Shown: positions 1 through 16,988 of the stretch, one piece after another
Numbering within the stretch: the first letter of the stretch is position 1
Layout: each line of letters starts with the position of its first letter
Origin: Auanema rhodensis
Lineage: Eukaryota > Nematoda > Chromadorea > Rhabditida > Rhabditidae
NCBI GenBank assembly: GCA_964057225.1
Contig: OZ059896.1
Location: 6,820,001-6,884,000, forward strand
Direction: 5' to 3'
DNA: 64,000 nucleotides
Made by a program: the position numbers and the translations under genes
The notes under the pieces: model-generated
What the model was told of the DNA's origin: nothing
What the model saw: the letters and a program-made list of their open reading frames with translations, nothing else
Database searches by the model: none

Positions 1-833
<833 letters not shown>

Positions 834-918
834 GTTTTGCCCAATTCTCTTAGTATCTCTAAATTTTATATATTCTCTAAATGGCTCCTCCTATGTCCAA
901 TATAAGCGTTGGCGAGTC

Positions 919-1029
919 TCATGATGCTCCGCCCACCGTCGCCCTGCCATTCGCTGTCGCACCGCTCGACGAACGGACGTCGTCTTTACGTGCTCCTACT
1001 TCGCCTATTTCTACTTCCTTCCAAATCCC
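919..1029 (-). CDS. Candidate terminal exon, GC-rich island 1
   Basis: In a GC-rich island, the minus strand has an acceptor (ATCAG) followed by a 36-codon frame ending in TGA. Its sequence starts GIWKEVEIGEVG and ends ATVGGAS, like a hydrophilic cytoplasmic tail. It can be joined in phase to the candidate exon at 1292-1392 through an internal donor (CAACAA/GTAGAT). The plus strand also has a 50-codon ATG frame from 881, so the strand is not settled. No family is recognised. Confidence 0.25.
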   Translation of the reverse strand, partial: GIWKEVEIGEVGARKDDVRSSSGATANGRATVGGAS

Positions 1030-1291
1030 CTGATTTCATCGTCGGATAAAAGGTTTTACACATCCTCTAGTGTGATAATACTTTAACCTCTTTGTCCCTC
1101 CATAATAAACATCGATCCTGTTATTTTTCTAAGCAAATTAATTTTGTAAATTGAAATCAGTTCCATCTACCTTACCACCATTATCGTCATCATCGTCTAC
1201 TGCTGTCTATAGTTAATAGGAACATCTAGTCCAACTGCACGTTGATAAGTTTTTTTTCTTTTTATGGATATATGTATAAGTAACGATGAAG

Positions 1292-1392
1292 TTAGAAAGC
1301 TTCATGTATCGAGGTTTCATCTACTTGTTGACCAAGATCATCTTTGCCGTCGTCGCCTTCTATGTCGTTGTGCCGTATCGATTGTGAAGGGG
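1292..1392 (-). CDS. Candidate exon, acidic tail, GC-rich island 2
   Basis: After a GGCAG acceptor the minus strand reads PSQSIRHNDIEGDDGKDDLG and ends EAF-stop. It is in phase with the donor of the membrane-segment exon at 2209-2318. A second minus-strand frame over the same bases ends in a polybasic tail and joins in phase to a small frame near 1580-1613. On the plus strand a 33-codon ORF from about 1286 encodes a short hydrophobic peptide. At most one of these is likely real. Confidence 0.25.
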
Positions 1393-2208
1393 CTGCCGCC
1401 GGCAGTCTTCTCGTAGTGGGCAGAAACGAAAGAAGTAGAAGAGAGTAAGGCGGATATGCCGTACAGAGAAAGAGCACCAGAGAAAAAGAGAAAGAGAATA
1501 AGTGAGAATATCGAGAGAGAGAGAACAACAATAGGAGAGACGGAGGGAAGAGAGGTTTGGCCAACCCGCTGGCTATTCAGGGCTGTCTGGGCATTGCGAG
1601 ACTGCAATGGCATGGGCCCCGTTTACTTGCTCCCACTCTCTTCTTATTCGCTAACTTTCTAGCCCTTCTCTTACTGCCAGAGGAATTTCTTCTCATTTCT
1701 ACTATCATTGTTAAACAGGGATCCCTTTTTGGTAAAATCCATTTTATAGGCATTCTCACGTCGCATTTGCCCAGATTCGAGCTCTGAGTTATATCTCTGT
1801 TCAAAATCAATCTCATTGCTCTATCTCTTATTATATTTATGTTTTATGTTCAATCTCTATGCCTTATACGCAGGTGTTGGCTTAAGATTTTTAAGCAGCA
1901 GGAGATAATGCTTGCCAAATGCATCGTCACCTTCTTATACATACAAGGTCACCCAGAATTGCCGGTACTAAAAGTAATGCGACTTAGAAAAAGGAAATAA
2001 GATTGCCTAATCCAGAACCAGGATGAGCACCACCTGTCCGGCTGCTACTTTTGTATCCTTTTCTCTTTCTCTCTACTTACCTACCTTATCTCATGCTCTC
2101 TCCCTCTCTCCCTCCCTCTATCATCTCAACACATTTATAGATTAAGTGTATATGCATGTGTTGTATGTTCTATTCAAAGCCTTCTGTTCGTCTCTGCCCC
2201 TGCTGCTA

Positions 2209-2318
2209 TTAGATGTTGGTACTGGCTCGCCTGCATGTGGCAATTCCATATAAGGCATACGCTGCAATTGACCCTATGATGACGACAAACGGGAGAAGGA
2301 CTGTGTGATGTCCATACA
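2209..2318 (-). CDS. Candidate exon with a transmembrane helix
   Basis: A strong CT-rich acceptor (CTCTCCTCAG) opens a 36-residue frame on the minus strand. It contains the hydrophobic stretch LLPFVVIIGSIAAYALYGIA followed by basic CRR, as in a single-pass membrane protein with the C-terminus inside. It stops after ASTNI, or it may splice at an internal GT (GCCA/GTACC) to an exon further left. The protein family is not recognised. Confidence 0.35.
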
Positions 2319-2590
2319 CTGAGGAGAGAGAGAAAGAGAAGGGAGTCAGGAGATGAATGAAGAGAATGAGAGAGAGACAGAGAGATAGAGAAATCGTGGC
2401 CCCGAAGTCGGCCAGCTGCATTCTGTGACCATCTGTCTATGCGCTCACGGCCCTCATAGCCCGGTCATTTCGTTCTCCTAACGAACATACATGATCATTG
2501 CCAGTACCTTGTCCGTCTGATTTGCATATACTTTCTTAGATCAGAATGTGTATGATCTTAGCTACTTTGATTAGACATATTAACTAACCT

Positions 2591-2609
2591 CCCCCCCCCC
2601 CCCCCCCCC
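2591..2609. repeat. Poly-C tract (19 bp)
   Basis: An uninterrupted homopolymer of C, unusual in this AT-rich DNA. Confidence 0.95.
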
Positions 2610-4136
2610 ATTAACGTTATAAGCTGCACACATGTGATACAGCTATTCCTTGAATTCAATGCGATATAGCAGCATTACCCTTATTAGTCCAATCTCTTCA
2701 GATTCATTCTTATTCAATCCAGGAAACTACAAGCATCCGCATTATGTGTCTTGCTCTTCTTCTTCGTCTCTCAGTTATATATATATATATCTAGACATTT
2801 TTAACCCCATACTCCATACTTGCAGAATATCCCTTACTTCAGAAAAATATTTAATAGCTCCATCAAACTATAAGAATTAAAATTTCTCTACAGACTATTC
2901 ATATATATATATATATATATAATTAACAAATATAGTAGATGTTTTACCCCCTTCGCTTCGCTTTCATCGGTGACTTTAGTGTGTTAATGACAACTAAGGC
3001 ACGCGGTGAATGCCAAGCGTAGACGAGGGTTACCGATTTACTTTTTGTTTTACAATATTCCAAATTGTATGTTATATAAATATTCAAAACTATAATCATA
3101 ATTATATAATAAATAAATATATTGTTTAATTCATTAAATAATATTAACAAGTATTTCAATATATGCGCATCTGATAGAAACTTAAAATTTGCAGAAGATT
3201 CGAAGTGAAAGAAAGGAAGGAGCTCAATCTAATTTCATGTACTTCGCGTTAATTCTAACCTTTTCATGTTCCAGTCACAGATGCAAAATCTAAAAGTTTT
3301 CCTGTAATTATAAAATTTATAATCAAAAATTATTTCAAACATGCATAAGTATGCATTTGCAAATGTAGTCTTGTAGCTTCAAATACATATCCGCATTAGC
3401 GGACTTTTTTTTGAAAACTATAAATTGCAAGAATAGAATATATATGATATATCTAAGTTAATACTATATATAGTATGCTGAATACTGTCGTCATTAACAT
3501 ATTCAATAAAATAACAGAAAATGTGCATTTTTATATTCGTTATCAAAGTTTTCAATCTAAATGTTAGTTAAAATACTTTGAGTCGTTATTTTAAATAAAT
3601 TGAAAGTTAATGAAGAATTGAATAACTCTTTGATATATGCCTCAGGCTGTTGAAGAATTCTTGCTTCTTTACTCTTCTATGTACATCTGTGTGCTTATGT
3701 TGAGTTCTTGAATATAAAACGGATCAAATATGAGAAATCGGACATGTACATGAGTACAATCACCAAAAAATAGAATAAAAAATAAAACTAAAACTAAAGA
3801 ATTGATATAAAGACAATAGTTTAAATTATAAATAAATTCAAAATACTTTTAAACGCATAACGATGTAATAAATATTATATATTATATATAATATATAAAG
3901 GCTGTGATGAAGCATAAAAGATTTGAGTGATTAAGTTTGGTCAAATATTGCTAAGGTAACATTGAATACTGGATTATATTTTCCATTAAGAAAATGGACG
4001 GTTAGTAGGAATAAAGAAGGATTAAGCAGGTGTATGACGTAAGTAAGCTTAACATCCAAATATCGCATTGAAGGTTTTAATGAAAAGAAGCTAATAATAG
4101 CAGGATATAGATTATATCTGAATATCTATCTATCTT

Positions 4137-4187
<51 letters not shown>

Positions 4188-4230
4188 ATATAAGTTAAAA
4201 TAGTAATGTAAACATCTCTATTTCATTCAG
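2610..4230. other. AT-rich stretch before the trpa-1 exons
   Basis: Mostly AT-rich, with a (TA)n run at about 4140-4186. The first trpa-1 exon seen begins mid-repeat at 4231, so this is most simply trpa-1 intron. A small GC-richer patch at 2939-3025 has short open frames on both strands, too short to call. Confidence 0.5.
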
Positions 4231-7097
4231 GTTACGAAGATGCTGTCCTTGTACTACTTGATGCTGGAGCAGAAATTGAATCACGAAATGCTGATGATAA
4301 AACTCCTTTACAACTTGCTGTTATGTATAATAAGCTGAATACTTTACGTGAATTAGCTGCAAGAGGAGCTGATGTGGATCGATGTGCCGAAGACGGGTTA
4401 TTATTAACTATATGAATAATTTTTATTATATGTATGTATATAATAACAAAAGAAATTTCGATTACAGTAATACACCTTTATTGGAAGCTGCTCGAAATGG
4501 TAATGACGAAATTGTGCGTTTTCTAATTGGTGATCGAAGATGTTCTGTTTGTAAACGCAATAATCTCAAACAGACAGCATTGGATTTAGCTTTAGAGATG
4601 AAAAATCGGTTTTTGAATGTTTTCTGATTATCATAATGATTGCGTTTCAGAGATGTTGTTCGGACACTTATCACCTCTGATTATTGGACAGAATTATTAA
4701 GACCCCGTGATATAATTAAACTGAGCACAGATAATCGTCTTCGTATTCGTCAAACACCGTTCCGTGAATTAATGGCAGCATTTCCTGAGTTAGCACCGAC
4801 TGTATTCGATAGATTGATTACACGACATGGATTACCGCAAGATTATAATTTCTTTGTGGAATATGATTTCAGTTTTCTGGATGATACATTCATGATGCCA
4901 GATATGGGCATTTTGAATAATCTAGACGATACTGACTATGATATAGTTCCTGATGAAAAGGATAGTAGTTATGATGGTTCTGGTCAATTATATGGTGCGA
5001 TAGATCCATTTGAAGCTGATGGAACAAGTCTCCGTCCTGAAGCACAATTGTATAGTAAAAAGCATGATGTTATTTATATGAATCATCCATTGAAACTGAT
5101 TGCTAATTCGGAAAAGATAACATTATTATCACATGAGTTAGTAGATGAGTTAATTAAATATAAATGGAACAGTGTTGGACGGCAAGTATATTATACAGGT
5201 ATAGTATATAATTCGTTAAATTAAATTAATATGGTTATTTAGCTTTATTCTTTTATATGGTTTTTATTTTATTATATACAACATATGTTACTCATACACC
5301 AGCTCCATATAATGTTTTTGATGAAAGCCAAGGAATGTATATTGATCTAAGTAATCAATTAGATCATTTTAATGGTACATGTACAGAATTGGTTAGTTTA
5401 CATTGTTTACTATATATATATATATATATATATATAGGAAATTTCACGTCCAAAATGGGTGTCAGTGCTAAAAATTATTATAATAGTCCTTGCTTCATGT
5501 GAAATATTTAAAGAGGTTTGGAATTTTTTCATATTCATTAATGCTTTTATGAGTTATAGGCATATCAATTACAATCGCGATGCTTAGCTTACTTCTCATT
5601 TGAAAACTTTGTCGAAGTTTTCATATATTCTTCTTCAATACTGTCTATTCTTGACTTTACTGATTGCTCTGCTGCTACAGGCATACCAATGGTAAGAAAA
5701 ATTTATTAAACAAGTAATGAAATTTGATTGAAAACGAAAGACAATTCATATTTTAAAATATTATCCTTCTGTTGATCTCCAAGTACAATATATTTTAAAT
5801 ATATATCATTTAACTAATTTCTCTCCCTATATTCTTTTTATGGTAAATTGTCAAAGTATTTTATAACATGATTAGGCTTGAGCTTCTTTTAAAGAAAATA
5901 CATTTTTGGGTGTGGTTGAACCACAGCAGCGTGGCGCAGTGGAAGCGTGCTGGGCCCATAACCCAGAGGTCGGTGGATCGAAACCACTCGCTGCTATCTA
6001 TTTTTGTATTTCTGAGGAACATAAAAATTATAATATTTAATACATATTATAATAATTTTAAACATTTTTCAGACCTGGCAATGGAATTTAGCAGCTGTAT
6101 GTTGTTTTCTTGGTTGGATGAACGTTCTTATGCTCATTCGTAAGACACCGAAGTAAGTCACAGATTGTAATGTTAAGGTTTCATGATGCATTTCTCCAGA
6201 TTTGGAATTTACGTTGTGATGTTTTTCGATATTCTCAGTACTTTTACAACTTTCTTCTTTATCTTCGTCTTGTTCGTCGTTTCATTTAGTACCTCGTTCT
6301 TTGTGATAATGCAAAATAGAGTTAGTTTGTTTTCGACTGATGAAAAATACAAAAATAATTTATTATAGCCAGAATTCGCAACCCCATGGGATGCAATTAT
6401 CAAAACTACCGTCATGATGATTGGAGAATTTGAGTTCACAGCTTTATTCTATGGAGACAGAGAAATTCATATTGAACGTCTGTTTGGACCACAGTTAGCA
6501 TATCCACTTTTCCTTGTATTTTGCATTGTTATGACTATCTTACTCATGAATTTGCTGGTAAGTTATTGAAATAATAGTGAAAGCAAGCTGGTTTTATAGG
6601 TCGGTTTAGCTGTAGATGACATCAAAGCTGTCCAAGAAAAGGCGGAATTAAGAAGAAAAGTTTTAATGGTTTGTAAATATTTGAATAGGAAAAAGAGAAA
6701 TTTAAATAGGTTGATCTTGTTTTACAAGTTGAGATAACAATGCCATGGTTGAGGAGAAAACGTTCCGTTGGAAAATATAGAATTTTCAAAAACCAACAAG
6801 GATGGATGAAGAAAATTGTCAGCAAATTCGATTTCATGTCAGGCAAGGGTGAAGACAGTGATACCGAAGACACTGAAGAAGAGGTTTCATATCAATTCAA
6901 TTTTGCTTTCACTAAGTGGGCGTATTCAGATGGCAATAACAGAGTTTCGCGATGAGTTGAAGTGTCAAGGATCTCAAATTAAAAATCTTCAAGAAAACAT
7001 TGACTATATGTATGAAAAACAGCTTAAAGTAGAGCGAATGTTAAAAGAAATACTACGTTTTCATGGTATTGAAACAGAAAAATATGATAGAAGATGA
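4231..7097 (+). CDS. trpa-1: TRPA-1 cation channel, 3' part (12 exons)
   Basis: C-terminal two thirds of a TRPA-family channel, a plasma-membrane calcium-permeable sensor of temperature or irritants. Exons: 4231-4396, 4468-4608, 4651-5198, 5243-5391, 5438-5515, 5560-5691, 6073-6152, 6200-6320, 6369-6557, 6600-6668, 6710-6883, 6930-7097; all phases agree and give 670 residues plus stop. The first two exons are ankyrin repeats (DGNTPLLEAARNG; LLDAGAEIESRNADDKTPLQ). Next come the pre-S1 linker (HPLKLIAN), S1 to S4 in the short exons, a pore loop near MMIGEFEF, S6 (LFLVFCIVMTILLMNLL) and a charged C-terminal coiled coil. The first exon begins in mid-codon, so the N-terminal ankyrin repeats lie upstream, probably outside the window. 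Family assignment is firm; orthology to trpa-1 is inferred from domain order and the pre-S1/S6 motifs. Confidence 0.92.
5925..5995 (+). tRNA. Initiator tRNA-Met (CAT), intronless, inside a trpa-1 intron
   Basis: A 71-nt cloverleaf. The acceptor stem pairs AGCAGCG with CGCTGCT, the D-region is TGGCGCAGTGG (A box), the anticodon stem CTGGG/CCCAG surrounds a CAT anticodon at 5957-5959, and the T-arm GGATCGAAACC is the B box. The A1:U72 pair, three G:C pairs in the anticodon stem and GATCGAAA instead of the usual TTC loop are marks of the eukaryotic initiator. A T-run (TTTTT) a few bases downstream can end Pol III transcription. It lies in the 5692-6072 intron of trpa-1, same strand. Confidence 0.95.
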
Positions 7098-7565
7098 GGA
7101 ATATGCTTTCATTATTAAGAATTATATCATTTTATTTGTTTTATTATTCATTAACATTCTCATGCAGGTCTCTCATATTATATGACTTTAAAATGATTAT
7201 TTTATTTTTCATAGGATGTGGTGAAAGGATTATACAAATTCAAAATGTATAAATAGTTTGAAGATACTTTTAGAAATGAGATAATATCGTTTCAATTTCA
7301 ATTTTTTTCAGTTGTGATATAATACATTTCACTTAATAAAAATTTATTAGACAATAAACAAGACAAAATAACTATACTATGCATTCTATTATACTTTTAT
7401 TTTAATCTTTACCGAATTGAGTAGTTGAAATGTGGCATCAATATGTTTTATATTATGTATATATACGTATATGTATATGCATATGTATATAGATATAGAT
7501 ATAGATATATATTTATATTTATATGTGTATAGAAATCCTGTAGAACACAGACAAATACCAGTACT
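7098..7565. other. Convergent 3' ends of trpa-1 and dhp
   Basis: AT-rich 3' flank shared by two convergent genes. AATAAA-like signals occur near 7334 (AATAAAAA) and a TA/TATG-rich run at 7460-7530. No other feature seen. Confidence 0.6.
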
Positions 7566-11335
<3,770 letters not shown>

Positions 11336-12289
11336 TTGGATCTAAAACCAAAGCACATAAAACAAAAACAGACACAATATGTAACTTGAAGACAGAACGA
11401 CATGAAATTGCAAGAATGGTCAAATTATAAGAATAAACAGAAATCAGGAGGAAGTGGGCGTGAAATGTTATGTTCGTCATCCAACTGTTAGCCGCATGCT
11501 GATTCCTTCCGAAATTTCATTTCATGTGTTTCCGGAACAGATCAATCGATTTCCGAAAAAAGTAATGATAGTTCAACCATGAAACACACACACACATATG
11601 GATCATACTCATTTATCTAAAAAGCATAAATCGTCCATTAGATCTAATTGAGAAAGAGAAAAGCACTGTAATGCTTGACGAAGCCAGCTGTGCACATAAC
11701 AAGCATGGCCTTCAGTGCGTTGGCAGCAGCAGATGGAATATCTGCTTAGCTCTTAGGCTCTATTCTCCTCTAATTTAGAGATTTTCATAAACAGTATCTA
11801 CTATTTGCATAAATAATGAGCAATCTGGAAAACACCAAAACAAACTGCAGCAGTTTCAAATCCAAAATCAAGAGTTGGTTCTCTCTTACTGTGCACACAG
11901 TTTTAGCATAAGAAAGTACACATACATGCTTTATTACTATAAAAACCAACATAAATTAGCTAAAGAAAACCCCCAATACGCTTAACATTGACAATGAGAT
12001 TCAAAGAAAAAAATGACTACTGTTCATGAAGCTCTTGTTGAGAAATCAGCTGTATACATAACTAGAGTAACATAAATAAATAAATAAATATTAACATTAT
12101 GGGAATAATAATTACGCAACGCATAACTGAAATAACATCATGTTAAAGTTTGAAGAAGTCACAAGAGGAAAAGCTAAGCTGGAATGGAAGGAACAACTGG
12201 CATTGACCACGCGGTATATTACAACGATTTTGAAGAATTGGGTGAAGATAAAGAAATGGTCGACAACAGACGTTGAGGTCATAAGTATA
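11336..12289. other. Intergenic region between unc-33 and dhp
   Basis: About 950 bp separating two genes on the minus strand, expected to hold the unc-33 3' UTR and the dhp promoter. A (CA)n run lies near 11586. No convincing gene is seen. Confidence 0.6.
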
Positions 12290-15200
12290 TCACCAGAACC
12301 CAGTTGTCCTTCCTCCTGGTGGATTGCGGACTCTTGTGCTAGCGGGACGGTTGTCAGAAGATCCTGCAAACTTCATATAAGCAATGGTAATATAATTGAA
12401 GCATACCAAAATCAATGTTTGATTCGAAATGAGTTTTCCTAGACTGATTACGAGATGATCCTGCATCAATGCTAGTTTTCTTGACTCCATTGGAAGTAGC
12501 TTCTCTTTCTACTCTCTCGAATCCAATCATCTGGAAAAAAGATCAAAGATATTTGAAAAATGATTTTTGCAACCTTATCACGCTGCTGTACAACGCTGAA
12601 CAGATAGGGACTATTAGGTGAAAGAGCTAAGAAAGCTCCTCGGGCATCCTTCACATTTCCATCTTTCCACGCAACATGCCCTCCAATAATAGTTATCGCA
12701 GCCTATAATTTACTAATTGGTTAATGTCACAAACTTACAGTAAAATATTTCATTCAGAATTGATTTCTACTCCTTTTTTATTCTTATCGTTTATAATATC
12801 ATAATTTGTTTTAAAACACACCTGTGCATGTACTGTCATTCCTTCAAATATATTCACATCAGCATTAGATTGTCCTTCTTCAGCACCAAGCTTTCTCTTA
12901 CAAGCAGTGTCCCATAACACCAAATCAGCATCGGCTCCAACGGCTATTCTTCCCTTCAAGCAAAAGTATGTCATATCTTCTCAAATTTACATTCTTTATA
13001 CCTTTTTTGGATATAGGTTGAATGTTTTGGCAGCATTGGTTGAAACAATAGCTACGAATCGCATGGGGTCAATGCGACCTGTCCGTACAGCCTTTTCCCA
13101 AATAACTGACATTCTTTCTTCTACTCCAGCAACGCCTTTTGGCATTGAAGTGAAATCTTTAGCCGCAAGTCGCACCCCAGAACTTATGGCTTTATGCCCC
13201 GAAGTGCAGACAACAAGTGGCTGGCTATAAGAAAGTTTACCTACTTCAATCATGAAAATTCTTACCTTGCTAATGCAGCCACTAAACGACTAGTGCCTTC
13301 AGTTCGAAGTGGAACATCAGTTAAATGTCCCGAAGCATGCTTCAAGCATTTATTGAAATAGTGAGTCCCGTCAGAAGCCACCGCTGCAGCCGCAATTTCT
13401 GCATGCGACAACGATCCATTACATTTTGACCTTTCCAAAGCAGATAACGAATCCACAGATGATAGCTAAACGAAATCTTTACAAACTACCCTCTGAATCT
13501 CACTATTTTGAAAAGTTGATGTTTCTATTCAAAACTTCAAAAGTTATATTGTGACATTGGTCGAAAGACAGATAGATGCCTCATACATAATAAAGTAAAT
13601 TTTCTGCATTTTAAAAAAGATCGATGATTGTCAAAAGAGGATTTTTGCTCTGGAACTTTTCATCATAGATTTCTGAATGGATATTTCGTAATCGTTTCAG
13701 TGCGACAAACCCATATTGGCATTTTGAGAGAAACACGAAAAAACAGAAAGTTGCTATAGCGATGTATTGATTATATAAAACCTCCTACATCCCCGTTTTT
13801 TTGCAGATAAGGAATTATAATGCAAAACTAGGTTTTCAACAAATATGACTCACCGATAAAATTGAAATAGGGCAATTCGTTAACTGACTCATCACGCAAA
13901 CGCTATTGACTCTTTCGCTTTCCAACTGAAAAACAGTAAAATAACAAAGTACAAATAAGATGAAAGAAAGCAAGACACTAACATCTTCAGGTCTAGATTG
14001 CAAAAATCCCTCTGGACCAGTTATGCCTAAATCCAACATTTTTTTTTCCAAGAAAGGAACAATATTTTTGTTTTCTGGGAGAATACGAGCATGAGTTCCT
14101 AAGCTCCTACAGAATTCCAACACCTGAACACAAAAATAATCATGATGGGAAAGAAGAAAAACTCTAACATGGTACAAATGATTATCTTCGGCTAGGTCGA
14201 TCACAAAACTATTTACTCCCTCGGAAACAGCTTTTTCCATTTCTCGTTTGACACCATCGGACCAACTTCTTATCACAACCTTCAATGAATATGAATGTCT
14301 CGGTAGGTATTAAAGATGACTTACAGATAAAGCAACATTACATAATGCCTTGTCTAAACCTTGGCGAACCCTTGATATTGCGGCAGAAATAGATTCTCCG
14401 TTTTTTGGACAGACCATATCAATAACTGTTCCATTACCACCAGCAATGGCCGCTTTACATCCGGTAGCGATGTCATCAACAGAATCGAGAGCAGTAAGAT
14501 GGGTGTGAACGTCAATACCAGCTGGCAAAAGCATGCGTCCATTTGCCTCAATAATCTGGGCGTCAGGGCCAACTTCAATGTCTACAGCGACCTTTCTAAA
14601 CGGAATAACAATAGTTAAATAAATACAAGAGACTACTTAACATCCTCGGATATAAAAATCGATTTGACTAAACATGTTCTGTTTTTAAGAAACACTAGAT
14701 AAAAGAACAAGCTGTACTAATAAAAAACGTATGTATCCAAGCTATGATATTGTATTTCACCGTCTATTATCGATCGAAATACTTACAGCATTTCTTATAC
14801 GTTTGAAATGGACATTAAGATTAAAGAACATAAAAGGATTTTGTCAAAAACTTATAAACATCAAATTTTATAGTTATATTTTTAGATGTTATGCTGAGTA
14901 TATTGAATAACATGTACCGTTTCAAAAAAGCTAGGTCAAAAAAGAAAAATCGATAAAATAAAAAATATAAAACAAAAACTTACGTGATTATGCCATCTTG
15001 AATAAGCACATCCGCAGAAAACACGGAATCATCGTTAACAACTTGAGCTCCTTTTATCAGCAGCGACATAGTAGCTCCTAAATCTCCACCAGCGTCCGCC
15101 GTTTCCACAGTCGACACGTCCTCTGCGTCCTCTGCACTAACCGGAGCGTTCTCTGCATCTGCCCTCTCATCAAGCAAACGGCGTCGATTTTGCGCAATTG

Positions 15201-16988
15201 GGGTGCACGATTCGTCTGCCAGGACAGCCTGTAATATCAAATGCATGTTATAAAACTAGTCAATGTCTAATTAGGCTAAAAGCAAGATAAAAATCAATTA
15301 GTAAGCAAGGCTAACTAACACTAAGGTCTTCATCATCTCCTAAATCAGGACCTGGTTCCCCGGGAGCAACTTTGGTCACAACCGATTGTAGTATATTCTC
15401 TTTCGCTTCTTTCCAATCACCAGGAGATTCTGGACTGGTCACATCCATTGCATCCATTTGAAAGCTTTTAGAAGTTCCGGGAGCAGCAGGCACTTCAGCG
15501 GGCAGAGGATCTTAAGTTCAAAAGAGTTCCAAACAATATTTGGCATGGGCTTACCAATATCAGTTGAATCTACTTTATCAAATCCGGTAAACCACTCTGG
15601 ACCAGGCTGAGCGGCTTGATCAAATTGGCTGGGCCGAGATTTTTTTTGGATTTTCTGATACACCTTAGATAAATAGATATAAGTTATATAAGCATAATAT
15701 TAAAACCTTATCATGATCCTCAATTTCATTGAAAACTGGGCCAGATGATGTAGGTTTCCGGTTTTGATTTTCCCAAGGACTATTCGTTTCCATAAGCTCT
15801 CGTTCCAAAACATTTTTTCTTCCAAAGTTTCGAGTCTCTTTCATTGGAGGAATCTTTTCGAAAGCAGACCCCGCACCAAATGCTGAACCACCTCCACCAA
15901 ACAATTCCTGAAATATTGTTCTGCTTCACTGTAATTTGAGGAAATACTCACAAGCATCGCCGATGATGTTTCCAAACCCTTGTTGCGGTGACGTTGAATT
16001 GGGGGAGGAACTTCAGATGGTACTGGAGGGATAGGTGAGGATTTAACGGATCCTGAAGATCCAGAGGCAGGCTAAACAGTTAGGATAACTTTACTATCGA
16101 TAATGATTCAAAACCCTAGGGGATGATGCTGATGGTAAAGGAGACTTTGATTTCAATCGACTTTCAGGTCTAGATCCATGCGATGATCCAGATTGATTTC
16201 GTACTTAACATAAACTATATAAATATTGCGAAGCGATTAACAGACCATCACTATTTCCCGAAACAGTTCTTCTTTTATGGGAACAAGTTGGTGAACTCGA
16301 GAATATTTCAATCTCCACAATTCGATGAGGAATAGCATCAAACCTAACCCTGCATTGAAAACTATTTTTACTTCTGGTGAAATAAGATAAATGTATTCTA
16401 ATGAAAAGAAAAATTTTTTATACTTATGAACATAGAAAAATTAAACAATTTACAGTTTTATCCTAAACATGAATACATATTAACCTTGGGTAACACAAAA
16501 CGCGTGTTTAACCTTAAACATCGATTTTCTATTATGATTAAAAACAGTGCAAAAACTGTATGCAATCAAGTTCAGCTGCGTAAACATGACTTTTATATTT
16601 ATCCAAATTCTTCAATAAAAAAATTAAATGTTTAAAATTAAAATTAGAATTCAAGCTTCGATACAATGCTTGATTTTTTTTGTTTTATTTAACTATTTAT
16701 GCATATATTATTATTATTTTAAAACATTGTTTAATTATTGAAAACTAAGTACCTTGTTTCTGCTTTTCTGATCGGTGCCAAGAACGGAAACATCTCTACT
16801 GAACAGAGATGCTTTTGTTCTAGGAGTTTGTGCCGTTGTGCGTCCTCGTCTCTCGACCCTATAAGGACTCTAATAAGACGCCAAATAAACGATTTCTATC
16901 AATAATAGGTTGTCATAAATGAATGAATTAAAAGCAAGAACACCAATTCCTCATCAGATTGATGAGTTCCTCTACGAAAGCAACTCAT
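12290..16988 (-). CDS. unc-33: UNC-33 / CRMP, long isoform (20 exons)
   Basis: Collapsin-response-mediator-type pseudoenzyme, a cytoskeletal organiser of axons. Exons in coding order: 16988-16944, 16869-16753, 16397-16372, 16349-16246, 16203-16115, 16071-15952, 15907-15707, 15663-15555, 15510-15320, 15228-14984, 14595-14325, 14279-14169, 14123-13983, 13925-13854, 13465-13266, 13224-13002, 12953-12822, 12702-12574, 12530-12407, 12363-12290; 907 residues. About 400 residues of Pro/Ser-rich extension precede the amidohydrolase fold, as in C. elegans UNC-33L. Internal methionines ([20 protein letters not shown]) could start shorter isoforms. HxH survives (GIDVHTHL) but the catalytic Lys is replaced ([10 protein letters not shown]) and the next His is lost (ARILPENK), so catalysis is not expected. 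The tail ends [12 protein letters not shown]. The first exons and the 26-nt third exon rest on phase agreement only. Confidence 0.9.
16372..16397 (-). CDS. unc-33: Proposed 26-nt microexon of unc-33
   Basis: Direct joining of the exons at 16753 and 16349 breaks the frame. A 26-nt segment with a TTTTCATTAG acceptor and a GTAAAA donor restores it exactly, adding NTFILFHQ before [10 protein letters not shown]. It is inferred from phase and splice signals. Confidence 0.6.

Noticed and set aside
4462-4674. Minus-strand 70-codon ORF
   Set aside because: Antisense shadow of the trpa-1 ankyrin exons.
12140-12442. Plus-strand 100-codon ORF
   Set aside because: Partly antisense to the last unc-33 exons; no conserved features.
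16426-16635. Plus-strand 69-codon ORF in an unc-33 intron
   Set aside because: Composition of random AT-rich DNA (N, K, I, Y rich) and no supporting signals.
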